From Bacillota bacterium (lineage in GTDB: Bacteria > Bacillota > Clostridia > Christensenellales > UMGS416), in NCBI GenBank assembly GCA_023409755.1, contig JAEYRA010000144.1, positions 1 to 5,190 of the forward strand: a stretch of DNA of 5,190 nucleotides, written 5' to 3'. The translations under genes and the position numbers were made by a program. Below the pieces are notes generated by a model, which worked only from the letters and a program-made list of their open reading frames with translations, was not told the DNA's origin and made no database searches. Position 1 is the stretch's first letter. Each line of letters opens with the position of its first letter. Below, one piece after another: positions 1 to 5,186 of this stretch.

Positions 1-92
1 GCATCGGCTTTATATGGTGGCTGCTGGGCGGCTTGGTTCTGGTTGGCGTCGTATTGCTGGTTGTTTTTATAGGTCATAGAAGATCAAACTAG
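1..92 (+). CDS. C-terminal end of an unidentified membrane protein (5' end outside window)
   Basis: The frame starting at base 3 reads 29 codons to a TAG at 90-92. The first 24 or so residues are almost entirely hydrophobic (I, W, L, V, G, F), with no charged residue. They are followed by a short basic tail, HRRSN. That is the pattern of a final transmembrane helix with a positively charged cytoplasmic C-terminus. No catalytic domain is visible and the rest of the gene lies upstream, so the function cannot be named. The other two frames also run open for some distance, so the frame choice rests on the helix-plus-basic-tail pattern alone. The gene converges on the EcsC-like gene; the symmetric hairpin at 459-492 is the nearest terminator candidate. 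Confidence 0.5.
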   Translation, partial: IGFIWWLLGGLVLVGVVLLVVFIGHRRSN

Positions 93-336
93 CTCCTCCG
101 AGTTATTCGGTCATTTATTGAGCCTGATTCCAGTTTAGGCATTATATTGGCGGCATCCATTTGTGGGGCAAAAGGAAAACAAGAACGGAAGGCCAACTCA
201 TCAGTGACCACCATTTTCTGTCGAGAGAAGAAGTGGTAAGTGGGAGAATGATGTGATCGAGGAGAGAGGTTTTGACCCAGCAAACAAGTATATGAACGAT
301 TTATTGAACCACTGAACGTTTCATATTCCTAGTTTC

Positions 337-445
337 AAATGGGCACTAGTATAAGCTGGGCAGTCATAAACCTCTTGGAATGCAGCCCTAGCGGAAGTCG
401 AGTGCGGCTAACAAAAACCTCATAAGCCCAGTAAACACGCCATTT
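337..445 (+). ncRNA. Candidate structured RNA (nested three-helix fold)
   Basis: Four complementary segments nest in order on the + strand. AAATGG(G)C at 337-344 pairs with GCCATTT at 439-445, leaving one bulged G. GCTGGGC at 355-361 pairs with GCCCAGT at 426-432, counting one closing G-T wobble. AGCC at 384-387 pairs with GGCT at 406-409. The tip 388-402 can close on a GGAA tetraloop at 393-396. The joining strands are A-rich (for example 410-425), as is common in unpaired parts of folded RNAs, and a GNRA-type loop exists only on this strand. A terminator hairpin begins 14 bases later. I could not match it to a named riboswitch, 6S, SRP or RNase P RNA, and no clear promoter was found upstream, so it could be part of the 3' untranslated region of the membrane-protein gene or a chance fold. 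Confidence 0.3.
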
Positions 446-458
446 CTGGCTAATTAAC

Positions 459-492
459 AAAGAATCCCGACTCAGACGAGCCGGGCTTCTTT
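459..492. terminator. Symmetric, probably bidirectional intrinsic terminator
   Basis: AAAGAA (459-464) pairs with TTCTTT (487-492), CCCG (466-469) with CGGG (482-485), and CTC (471-473) with GAG (478-480), with two single-base mismatches and an AGAC loop. Because the outer arm is A-rich on one side and T-rich on the other, each strand has a T-rich run after a GC-rich core. It lies between two convergent genes, ending about 370 bases after the membrane-protein stop and starting about 155 bases beyond the EcsC-like stop, so it could end transcription from either side. Confidence 0.65.
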
Positions 493-645
493 GTATTAAC
501 CATTGTTTTTGATTTGTATTTAGAGTATGAGATTTGATGTAATTCTATTTTGCCTTTTCCGGGGGACAAAAACGCCGAGGGGGTGCAATACTCATTCGAG
601 ATCGACGAGGTCTTTCCGTAATGGAGATGATTGATACTTTTTGTG

Positions 646-1662
646 TTATACCAATACTATGTCTCCGTCATCAAATGGGTCGCCACATTCCGGGCAGAAC
701 TTTGGTGGATGAGTCCTATCATCCGGTTCCCAATTGCACTTGTCACATTTGTATTGCGGTATCCCGGCAGGTTTTGCGTTGCCACATTCCGGACAGAATT
801 TTCCTTTGTTCTCCGAACCGCAGGTACATACCCAATAGTTTGTCATAGCTTCCTCAACTACTACATCAACTATTCCGTCATCTGTGTCAGGGTCTTCTGC
901 ATCAACGACGATAGCGGCTTCGTATTCGGCAAACTCTTCCGGTGACATATGAGCCATCGTTGAGAGATGCTTCTGGAGCCTGTGTGCCATCGGCTTAAAC
1001 GTTGCTAATGTGAGACCGCCTGAGATAGCTCCGCCAAGTAAAGGCACAGCTTTTGATACGCCTTTGGCAAATGTTGCCTTCACCATTCTTTGCCCCAACA
1101 TTGCTGCGATTTTCTTGACGAGTGGATAATACCACGTATTAGTAAGCGCTTTGGCCGCGACCTTTTTTGCAACAGCCCTCATTGCCGTTTCACCGAACAA
1201 CTTGGTCACGACTGTGTTGGCAGCGCCTACACCGGACATTACGCCAATAAACAATATGAGCTGAGACTCCGTGCCCGCATCAAGCTCAGATGATTCGGCA
1301 AATATCTCGTCCCAACCGTATATGTATGCCAATTCTTGTGCGGTACGGATTACAAATCCGTAAAATTGCGCTAAATCAGCCGGGATAGTAGCAGCCATAG
1401 CGACCCCGCCCGGTATGCCTGCTGCTGTTGATATGGCGGTTACCTTAATGGTTTCTGCATTAATCACAGCGTTTGCCAGACTGTCCAATGTTGCAATCGG
1501 AATGTCGGCATGAAGCGTTCCCTCAGCGACAGCCTTTTGCAACTGCGTTTGAGTACACAGCTTGCTGAGGTTCTTGGTCAGGAACTCTTCTCGATCGATG
1601 CGGACAAGTGGGAGCTTTGCCGCGCTCTCGATGACGGAGGTGAATGATAGTTGCTGAGCCAT
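646..1662 (-). CDS. EcsC-like protein with two C-terminal zinc ribbons (338 aa)
   Basis: The start is the ATG at 1662-1660, chosen because AAGGAG lies 9 bases upstream; an in-frame ATG at 1806 has no ribosome binding site. Residues 83-121 form a glycine/alanine-rich hydrophobic stretch with IPADLAQFYG, then RTAQELAYIYGWDE. Residues 205-232 form a second one (VPLLGGAISGG) followed by basic residues. Both resemble the core of the EcsC family, membrane-associated proteins of poorly known role named after B. subtilis ecsC. Residues 245-272 are an acidic linker. The tail has two zinc ribbons: C279, C281, C290, C293 and C306, C309, C323, C326, both with an FCPEC second knuckle. This tail recalls those on clostridial SPFH/virion-core-like proteins. 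There is no signal peptide, so a cytoplasmic or membrane-surface location is inferred. The family call is from memory of motifs; the zinc-ribbon call is firm. It follows ssrA on the same strand but has its own promoter. Confidence 0.7.
   Translation of the reverse strand: MAQQLSFTSVIESAAKLPLVRIDREEFLTKNLSKLCTQTQLQKAVAEGTLHADIPIATLDSLANAVINAETIKVTAISTAAGIPGGVAMAATIPADLAQFYGFVIRTAQELAYIYGWDEIFAESSELDAGTESQLILFIGVMSGVGAANTVVTKLFGETAMRAVAKKVAAKALTNTWYYPLVKKIAAMLGQRMVKATFAKGVSKAVPLLGGAISGGLTLATFKPMAHRLQKHLSTMAHMSPEEFAEYEAAIVVDAEDPDTDDGIVDVVVEEAMTNYWVCTCGSENKGKFCPECGNAKPAGIPQYKCDKCNWEPDDRTHPPKFCPECGDPFDDGDIVLV
682..802 (-). repeat. DNA-level duplication of the zinc-knuckle segment
   Basis: The 22-base stretches at 682-703 and 781-802 match except for two positions (consensus GCCACATTCCGG-R-CAGAA-Y-TTT). 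They sit exactly 99 bases, or 33 codons, apart inside the EcsC-like gene. They encode the second CxxC knuckle (K-F-C-P-E-C-G) of each zinc ribbon. The spacing matches a duplication of a whole zinc-ribbon unit, with the first knuckles having diverged more (C-T-C versus C-D-K-C). Confidence 0.75.
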
Positions 1663-1671
1663 AATGACCTT

Positions 1672-1677
1672 CTCCTT
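1672..1677 (-). promoter_or_regulatory. Ribosome binding site deciding the EcsC-like start
   Basis: The minus strand reads AAGGAG, 9 bases before the ATG at 1662. No comparable site precedes the upstream in-frame ATG at 1806, so the 48-residue N-terminal extension is probably untranslated leader. Confidence 0.85.
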
Positions 1678-1726
1678 ACAATGTTTTTGTGTTTTTGAGC
1701 ATGTTGTCGCAATGACAAGATGTTTC

Positions 1727-1732
1727 ATTATA
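1727..1732 (-). promoter_or_regulatory. Possible proximal -10 box for the EcsC-like gene
   Basis: A perfect TATAAT on the minus strand lies 65 bases upstream of the ATG. The hexamer 17 bases further upstream (TTCTTC) is a poor -35, so this is weaker as a whole promoter than the one at 1826-1854. If used, its transcript would begin downstream of the ATG at 1806, again favouring the start at 1662. Confidence 0.35.
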
Positions 1733-1825
1733 AGAAGTTTAATTTCTGCGAAGAAAGCTGAATCCACACCGTATGTTGCTTGCTCGCTGGCAATTAGTTT
1801 TAGCATTAGTCAAATACACGCCCTA

Positions 1826-1854
1826 ATTGTATCTATTTCTTACTTAAAAGTCCA
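1826..1854 (-). promoter_or_regulatory. Promoter for the EcsC-like gene
   Basis: On the minus strand, TGGACT (1854-1849) is followed after exactly 17 bases by TACAAT (1831-1826). These match the sigma-A consensus at 4/6 and 5/6. The predicted transcript starts near 1819 and has a leader of about 155 bases. It lies beyond the ssrA terminator, so the EcsC-like gene need not depend on ssrA transcription. Confidence 0.55.
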
Positions 1855-1906
1855 TCAAAATATCTACAAAGGTGCTTATAAACTACATGTGGCAAAAGTG
1901 CGGGGC

Positions 1907-1941
1907 AAAAAAAGGAAAAGGACCACAAAATCTTGTGGTCC
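1907..1941 (-). terminator. Intrinsic terminator of ssrA
   Basis: On the minus strand a perfect 9-bp stem, GGACCACAA/TTGTGGTCC (1920-1928 with 1933-1941), encloses a 4-base loop. It is followed at once by a T-rich run (1919-1907), CTTTTCCTTTTTTT. It begins 2 bases after the tmRNA CCA end. Confidence 0.93.
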
Positions 1942-1943
1942 CT

Positions 1944-2297
1944 TGGTGGAGGCGGGGGGAGTCGAACCCCCGTCCGAAAAAGCCCCAACGCCGCTTTCTC
2001 CGAGCGCAGCCACAGATTAGAATTCCCCTGAGTCCGAGCCCCCTATGGCCGGGTCTTGGTCAGGGTAGCTTCATAAAATCCCACCGGCTTCAAAGCTTGT
2101 TCCGGCTGGTTGCCTGCATAATGACGCCGTTGACCCTCTATGCAGGGCTCGAGGCAACGACGTGTCGCCTTAAGCGGCGACAGCTACGAGATTATCGTTC
2201 TGATTTGTTTTTTGTTTGTCCGGTTGATACGCGGTGCCGAACAGCCGCGGCTCGCTTGCAACGCCACAAACTTCCCCGTCGAAACCAGTACGCCCCC
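1944..2297 (-). ncRNA. ssrA: Transfer-messenger RNA (tmRNA), one-piece form
   Basis: The RNA rescues stalled ribosomes: it enters like an alanyl-tRNA and then acts as an mRNA for a degradation tag, working with SmpB (not in this window). On the minus strand the 5' end GGGGGCG (2297-2291) pairs with the 3' end CGCCTCC, followed by A and an encoded CCA ending at 1944. The 5' half has the conserved TGGTTTCGACGGGG block. The 3' half has the T-arm with GGTTCGACTCC. The open frame ends at TAA (2172-2170) and reads DKQKTNQNDNLVAVAA if the resume codon is GAC at 2220-2218. That codon is my best guess, not established. The length of 354 nt is normal for tmRNA. The tag ends in VAVAA rather than the more common ALAA. 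The mature 5' end is placed by acceptor-stem pairing. Confidence 0.96.
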
Positions 2298-2327
2298 CTA
2301 TGCGTCCGGGATGTTTCCGGCTTTGCT

Positions 2328-2336
2328 ATTATACCA
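2328..2336 (-). promoter_or_regulatory. Extended -10 promoter of ssrA
   Basis: The minus strand reads TGGTATAAT (2336-2328), a perfect TATAAT with the upstream TG of an extended -10 element. The -35 region is only a T-rich run (TTCTTTTTT near 2351-2359) and is a weak match, which the TGn motif can offset. The predicted transcript starts near 2321, leaving about 24 bases of precursor to be removed at the mature 5' end, as RNase P does for tmRNA. Confidence 0.75.
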
Positions 2337-2385
2337 TATGCCCAACCAGAAAAAAGAACATTTTACTTCCGAAGGCGGCAGCTTT

Positions 2386-2415
2386 TGCCGATGGACCAAC
2401 GATGGTCCATCGGCA
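2386..2415. repeat. Perfect 12-bp inverted repeat
   Basis: TGCCGATGGACC (2386-2397) and GGTCCATCGGCA (2404-2415) are exact complements around a 6-base loop, AACGAT. Neither strand has a T-run directly after the stem, so it is not a standard intrinsic terminator. It lies between the GH127 stop and the ssrA promoter, about 25-30 bases upstream of the T-rich -35 region. It may be an operator, an mRNA 3'-end stabilising hairpin for GH127, or a small mobile-element remnant. None of these is shown. Confidence 0.85.
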
Positions 2416-2548
2416 TGACGAAATGACACATCTTTCCAAGCCTGCATTTATTGAACACCGGACAAAATGCCTGATCGACGCTCTGTACGGCGAAGGAAAA
2501 CTCACCCGGCGATCACCCCGTAAACGCCCGGTAAGGGAAATCGAATGT

Positions 2549-4420
2549 CTACTCCTCCCCCACCAGCGGCAGCTCAGTCATGCGAAGGTTGGTGCAGCCG
2601 TAGGGAATGAGCCGCAGGGCATGGGCAGGGCCCTCGGCAGGGCCGGAGGGAGCGGGGGCGGCGACGCCGCGTTCCATCGCCCAGGGCACGGCCCGACCCC
2701 GCACATGGGCTGCCACCGGAGCGCCATCGGGGCTGAAGGGACAGTCGCCCACCGGGCGTTCCTCAAAGGTCACATCCTCGCTCAGGCGGTCGCGATGGAG
2801 GAGGAGCCCGACGTTCCAGGGCGTGGTGGGGAACACCTCCCAGTTGTTGAGCCAGGAGCGGTCGACTGCGTCAGCCTTGGCCTGGCGCACCCAACGCTCC
2901 CCCATGGGCAGGGCGTAGACCAGCGGCCCGCGGGACAGCGCGACGAGGCCGTTGGGGCGTTCGTGCAGCACCGGAGCATAGTCGAACTCCACCATAACTT
3001 CATCGGCCTGCCAGGGGCCGGCCAACGGGAACAGCGTGCCGGCCTGGGCCGCGACCTCCTGCCCGTTGCGGCGCACGGCCACGCCACCGGGCCAGCCGGG
3101 CAGGCGTACGGTGAGGGTGAACTCCACCGGCTGGGCAGCGGTGACGACGATGCGTGCAGAGCCCCGGAAGGGATAGTCGCCCTGCACCGCCACGGTGACG
3201 GGCACGCCGTTGACCACCGTCGTCAGCGCGGCTGGCACAAGCAGCATCACGGCAATCTCCCCCTCCCCCCGCAGGAAGGCGGAGAGCGCCAGCTTGGGCC
3301 AGCCCTGATGGAAGTTGGCCGTGCAGCAGCCGTAATTGGGCTCCACGCCAAAAAGGTTGGCCTCGGGGCCGTTGGTGCGGAAGATTGGCTTCTCCTGCAC
3401 GCTGCACTCCACCTGGTTGACCTGCTGGTCATACTGGTGCCACTCCATATCGGGGCTGAAGGTGGCCGGCAGGGCGTTGAAGGCGATGCGTTCCAGTCGG
3501 TCTGCCCAAGCGGGTTCGCCGGTGAGGGCCAGCAGCCACTCCAGGGAATACATGGCCTCCACCACCGCGCAGAGCTCGGTACCCTGCACCGGGCTTGGGC
3601 CGCTCAGGCACTCATCGCCGGTGAACATGCCGGTAACCATGCCGTGCCAGCGGTCGAGCTTGGCGAGCATGTCCACCGCTGCCAGGCGGTCCCTCTCCTG
3701 CCCCGAAAGGCGCGCGTACAGCGGCCCGGATTTGAGCATCATGCCCTGGTTGACGACGTGACTCATCTGGCTCCAGCGGCCGGGGGCCAGCGGCGCCTCC
3801 ATGGGCCAGTCTTCATAGAAGGCGACCCAATCGAACCCCTGGGCGCGCAGTTTCACCGCCAGGTCGAGGAGCCAGCGCTCCCCGGTGCGGTCGTGGAGCC
3901 AGAAGATGGCGACAAGGCACTCAAACCACCGGGTTTGCCCCCAGCCAAAGAGCGTCCAGCTGTCGATGTGGCGATCGAGGCACTGCAGCGCCCGCCGCAC
4001 GGCGGGCTCCACCCGCTCGTCACCGGTGGCGTCGTGCCACACCACCAGCACTTTGAGCACCAGGAAGAGCGCCCACAGGTCATAGGTCGGGCGCTCCGCC
4101 GGGGCCACCGGGCAGAGCCAGCCGTCCTCCTCCTGCCGGGCCAGAATGCCGTCGATGTAGCGGCGGGCACGGGCAATGAGTGCCTCATCCCGCAGGAGGA
4201 ACGCCAGCGGGATGAACCCATCGAGCCAATAGGGAACCCGCTCCCACCCTTCGGCGTCGCCGCCAATCCAACGGCTGTCCCGGATGTCCGGCCAGAACGC
4301 ATCGAGTTTGCCACCCAGGCCGTTGGCCTGGATGAGCAACTGCTGACGCAGCCACCCTTGGGGCTCCACCTCCTCACAGCGGAAGAACCCATACCGTGCC
4401 GGTTCCAAATGGTCTGCCAT
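2549..4420 (-). CDS. GH127-family (DUF1680) beta-L-arabinofuranosidase-like glycoside hydrolase
   Basis: The 623-aa protein starts at the ATG at 4420 with AAGGAG 7 bases upstream. Known GH127 enzymes such as Bifidobacterium HypBA1 (658 aa) remove terminal beta-L-arabinofuranose using a cysteine nucleophile and a zinc site made of one Glu and three Cys. The same elements are visible here: GTELCAVVEAMYS gives E282 and C284, and NYGCCTANFHQGW gives C365 and C366, with C365 the expected nucleophile. E270 in TGDECLSG is the likely acid/base residue by analogy. Residues about 1-385 are the W/L-rich (alpha/alpha)6-barrel part; about 385-610 is a beta-rich tail. There is no signal peptide or membrane helix, so it probably acts in the cytoplasm on imported oligosaccharides. 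The substrate is inferred, since this family is diverse (related to GH142/GH146). The gene is clearly richer in G+C than the EcsC-like gene. No transporter or other glycosidase is in view. Confidence 0.88.
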   Translation of the reverse strand: MADHLEPARYGFFRCEEVEPQGWLRQQLLIQANGLGGKLDAFWPDIRDSRWIGGDAEGWERVPYWLDGFIPLAFLLRDEALIARARRYIDGILARQEEDGWLCPVAPAERPTYDLWALFLVLKVLVVWHDATGDERVEPAVRRALQCLDRHIDSWTLFGWGQTRWFECLVAIFWLHDRTGERWLLDLAVKLRAQGFDWVAFYEDWPMEAPLAPGRWSQMSHVVNQGMMLKSGPLYARLSGQERDRLAAVDMLAKLDRWHGMVTGMFTGDECLSGPSPVQGTELCAVVEAMYSLEWLLALTGEPAWADRLERIAFNALPATFSPDMEWHQYDQQVNQVECSVQEKPIFRTNGPEANLFGVEPNYGCCTANFHQGWPKLALSAFLRGEGEIAVMLLVPAALTTVVNGVPVTVAVQGDYPFRGSARIVVTAAQPVEFTLTVRLPGWPGGVAVRRNGQEVAAQAGTLFPLAGPWQADEVMVEFDYAPVLHERPNGLVALSRGPLVYALPMGERWVRQAKADAVDRSWLNNWEVFPTTPWNVGLLLHRDRLSEDVTFEERPVGDCPFSPDGAPVAAHVRGRAVPWAMERGVAAPAPSGPAEGPAHALRLIPYGCTNLRMTELPLVGEE

Positions 4421-4427
4421 GTCGTCT

Positions 4428-4433
4428 CTCCTT
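4428..4433 (-). promoter_or_regulatory. Ribosome binding site of the GH127 gene
   Basis: The minus strand reads AAGGAG, 7 bases before the ATG at 4420, which fixes the start. Confidence 0.85.
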
Positions 4434-4475
4434 CCCGGCTGCCCAGGCCGCCCGTCGCACCTCTATACGCTGGGC

Positions 4476-4504
4476 ATTGTAGCAGATACAGCGGGCACTG
4501 TGCA
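4476..4504 (-). promoter_or_regulatory. Promoter of the GH127 gene
   Basis: On the minus strand, TGCACA (4504-4499; 4/6 of the -35 consensus) is followed after exactly 17 bases by TACAAT (4481-4476; 5/6 of the -10 consensus). The predicted transcript starts near 4469, giving a leader of about 50 bases. The imperfect -35 fits a promoter that needs an activator. Confidence 0.6.
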
Positions 4505-4507
4505 GCC

Positions 4508-4538
4508 CTCAAATCAGGCTGTGATACTCAAAATCAGG
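4508..4538. repeat. Direct repeat next to the GH127 promoter, possible activator site
   Basis: CTCAAATCAGG (4508-4518) and CTCAAAATCAGG (4527-4538) differ by one extra A and are about 19-20 bases apart, close to two helical turns. The first copy lies 3 bases upstream of the -35 box. Tandem half-sites on the same DNA face beside a weak -35 are typical of AraC-type activators of sugar genes. The regulator is not in the window. Confidence 0.5.
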
Positions 4539-4742
4539 TGGGCTCCGCCTATTGTGTGACTGTCCCCCATCCCACATCCCTCGGAAGGAGGAGCCCCACG
4601 CCATCTGGAAAGAGCACATTCAGACAGCCATCGTCCGGCCTGTGGTGGAGTCCGCCCACCCCCATTTGGTGCGGGCCCGGCCAGCTGGCTCCTCGAAGAG
4701 TCGGGCGAACCTATGTCCTTACGTTGAAAGAAAGAGAATTAC

Positions 4743-4895
4743 ATGCCGTCCATTGCACGGAAAACCTCAAAGAATGCTTTATGTGATGCGCTTAGGATAC
4801 AACAAAAAGACTATAAGGCTCTCTCGCATTCCCTCGTTCCTGCGGCGGTTTCTTGGTGGTACTCCTTCAACGACCGTTACGGGGTGTCTCTATGA
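4743..4895 (+). CDS. Weak small ORF, 50 aa, function unknown
   Basis: An ATG at 4743 opens a 50-residue frame ending at TGA 4893-4895. A purine-rich run (AAAGAAAGAG) ends about 6 bases before the ATG and could act as a poor ribosome binding site. The N-terminal half is basic (MPSIARKTSKN), the middle has the polar stretch RIQQKDYKA, and the end contains SWWYSFNDRYG. It has no domain I recognise. An in-frame stop lies just upstream at 4725-4727, so it is not the tail of a longer frame. It could be a genuine small leader peptide, a gene remnant, or chance. Confidence 0.2.
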   Translation: MPSIARKTSKNALCDALRIQQKDYKALSHSLVPAAVSWWYSFNDRYGVSL

Positions 4896-5113
4896 ATTCA
4901 CCGCAGTTTTGCAATAACACGGAGTTCGGAGCGCCGGGGCGTGCGCTCCTGTACCTCGTCTTCGATCTGCATTTTGTGCACCCAAAACTACAGTTTCCTG
5001 CAGCGTCTTTCCATCCCATCTCCGTGATTCAGCCGTTTGGATTCCTGTCCGTTTCAGTAGCAACCCTACTGTTGCAGTTGTTCTGCAGCAGGAGGATTTT
5101 CTTCCACCGCTGA
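4892..5113 (+). CDS. Weak small ORF, 73 aa, overlapping the previous one by ATGA
   Basis: The ATG at 4892 overlaps the TGA of the preceding small ORF, an arrangement typical of translational coupling. Only a poor ribosome binding site (GGGGTG) precedes it. Residues about 45-65 are hydrophobic (FGFLSVSVATLLLQLF), followed by CSRRIFFHR. It resembles no known family, and overlapping hairpins occupy its last part, so it may equally be untranslated leader. Confidence 0.15.
   Translation: MNSPQFCNNTEFGAPGRALLYLVFDLHFVHPKLQFPAASFHPISVIQPFGFLSVSVATLLLQLFCSRRIFFHR
4928..4949 (+). repeat. 7-bp GC-rich hairpin in the leader of the + gene
   Basis: GGAGCGC (4928-4934) is exactly complementary to GCGCTCC (4943-4949) around an 8-base loop. 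No T-run follows, so it is not a terminator. Confidence 0.45.
5055..5091 (+). promoter_or_regulatory. Two mutually exclusive hairpins, attenuator-like
   Basis: Hairpin A pairs CAGTAG (5055-5060) with CTACTG (5066-5071). Hairpin B pairs CTGTTGCAG (5069-5077) with CTGCAGCAG (5083-5091), 9 bp including one G-T wobble. They share bases 5069-5071 and so compete. Hairpin B is followed by GAGGATTTTCTT, a poor T-rich run, so it might act as a weak terminator about 95 bases before the start codon at 5187. Regulation is only inferred. Confidence 0.25.
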
Positions 5114-5131
5114 GCCCACCCAGGAACACAC

Positions 5132-5143
5132 CGGGCCGGCCCG
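5132..5143. repeat. 12-bp perfect palindrome
   Basis: CGGGCCGGCCCG is self-complementary and lies 44 bases before the start codon at 5187. Having no loop, it is more likely a DNA site than an RNA hairpin, but a chance GC-rich palindrome is equally possible. Confidence 0.4.
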
Positions 5144-5170
5144 TCATACCCTGCCATAGAACTGCAATCC

Positions 5171-5178
5171 AAAGGAGG
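5171..5178 (+). promoter_or_regulatory. Strong ribosome binding site of the gene at 5187
   Basis: AAAGGAGG is a near-perfect match to the 16S rRNA 3' end and sits 8 bases before the ATG at 5187. Confidence 0.85.
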
Positions 5179-5186
5179 TTCCGTTC

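Larger units (their letters stand above)
93..645. other. Gene-free convergent intergenic region
   Basis: This stretch separates the end of the membrane-protein gene (+) from the end of the EcsC-like gene (-). Open frames here are short, lack ribosome binding sites and have no recognisable protein character. Positions 93-336 show nothing firm: a 4-bp hairpin (CCGA/TCGG near 97-109) is too weak to call. Positions 337-492 hold the nested fold and terminator listed separately. Positions 493-645 are AT-rich, then G-rich, with no supported element, and would be the 3' untranslated region of the EcsC-like mRNA if that transcript ends at the 459-492 hairpin. Confidence 0.6.
4421..5186. other. Long divergent intergenic/leader region
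   Basis: This 766-base stretch separates the GH127 start (-) from a gene start at 5187 (+). The left part carries the GH127 promoter and direct repeat. Around 4560-4700 it is GC-rich, with short palindromes such as GCCAGCTGGC (4680-4689) and no recognised function. From about 4720 it becomes richer in A+T and holds two weak small ORFs and several hairpins, listed separately. I found no convincing sigma-A promoter for the + gene, and no T-box, tRNA or recognisable riboswitch. Confidence 0.5.

Noticed and set aside
89..283. 64-codon ORF on the minus strand
   Set aside because: No ribosome binding site, no recognisable domain, and it overlaps the end of the membrane-protein frame.
1663..1806. 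48-residue N-terminal extension of the EcsC-like protein (ATG at 1806)
   Set aside because: It has no ribosome binding site, it contains a perfect TATAAT, and a strong AAGGAG precedes the internal ATG at 1662.
1907..1970. tmRNA 3' end as a genomic-island attachment site
   Set aside because: ssrA 3' ends are common integration sites, but there is no second copy of the end sequence in the window, no integrase, and the native terminator follows at once.
2386..2415. Intrinsic terminator for GH127 at the inverted repeat
   Set aside because: Reading on the minus strand, AAAAGC follows the stem; the nearest T-run is tens of bases further on, too far for intrinsic termination.
1872..2426. Several + strand ORFs across the tmRNA, including a 184-codon one
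   Set aside because: They are antisense to the well-supported ssrA gene and its terminator.
2416..2548. Possible short gene between the inverted repeat and GH127 (for example from ATG 2423 on +)
   Set aside because: No ribosome binding site; the frame simply continues into the antisense shadow of GH127.
2234..4786. 850-codon open frame on the + strand
   Set aside because: It runs antisense through GH127 and into tmRNA. It is a stop-free shadow caused by high G+C and codon bias; it is rich in His, Pro, Gly and Arg and lacks any domain or ribosome binding site.
4890..5147. 85-codon minus-strand ORF
   Set aside because: The possible ribosome binding site (GGG) is almost touching the ATG, composition is low-complexity Gly/Arg/Thr, and there is no domain.
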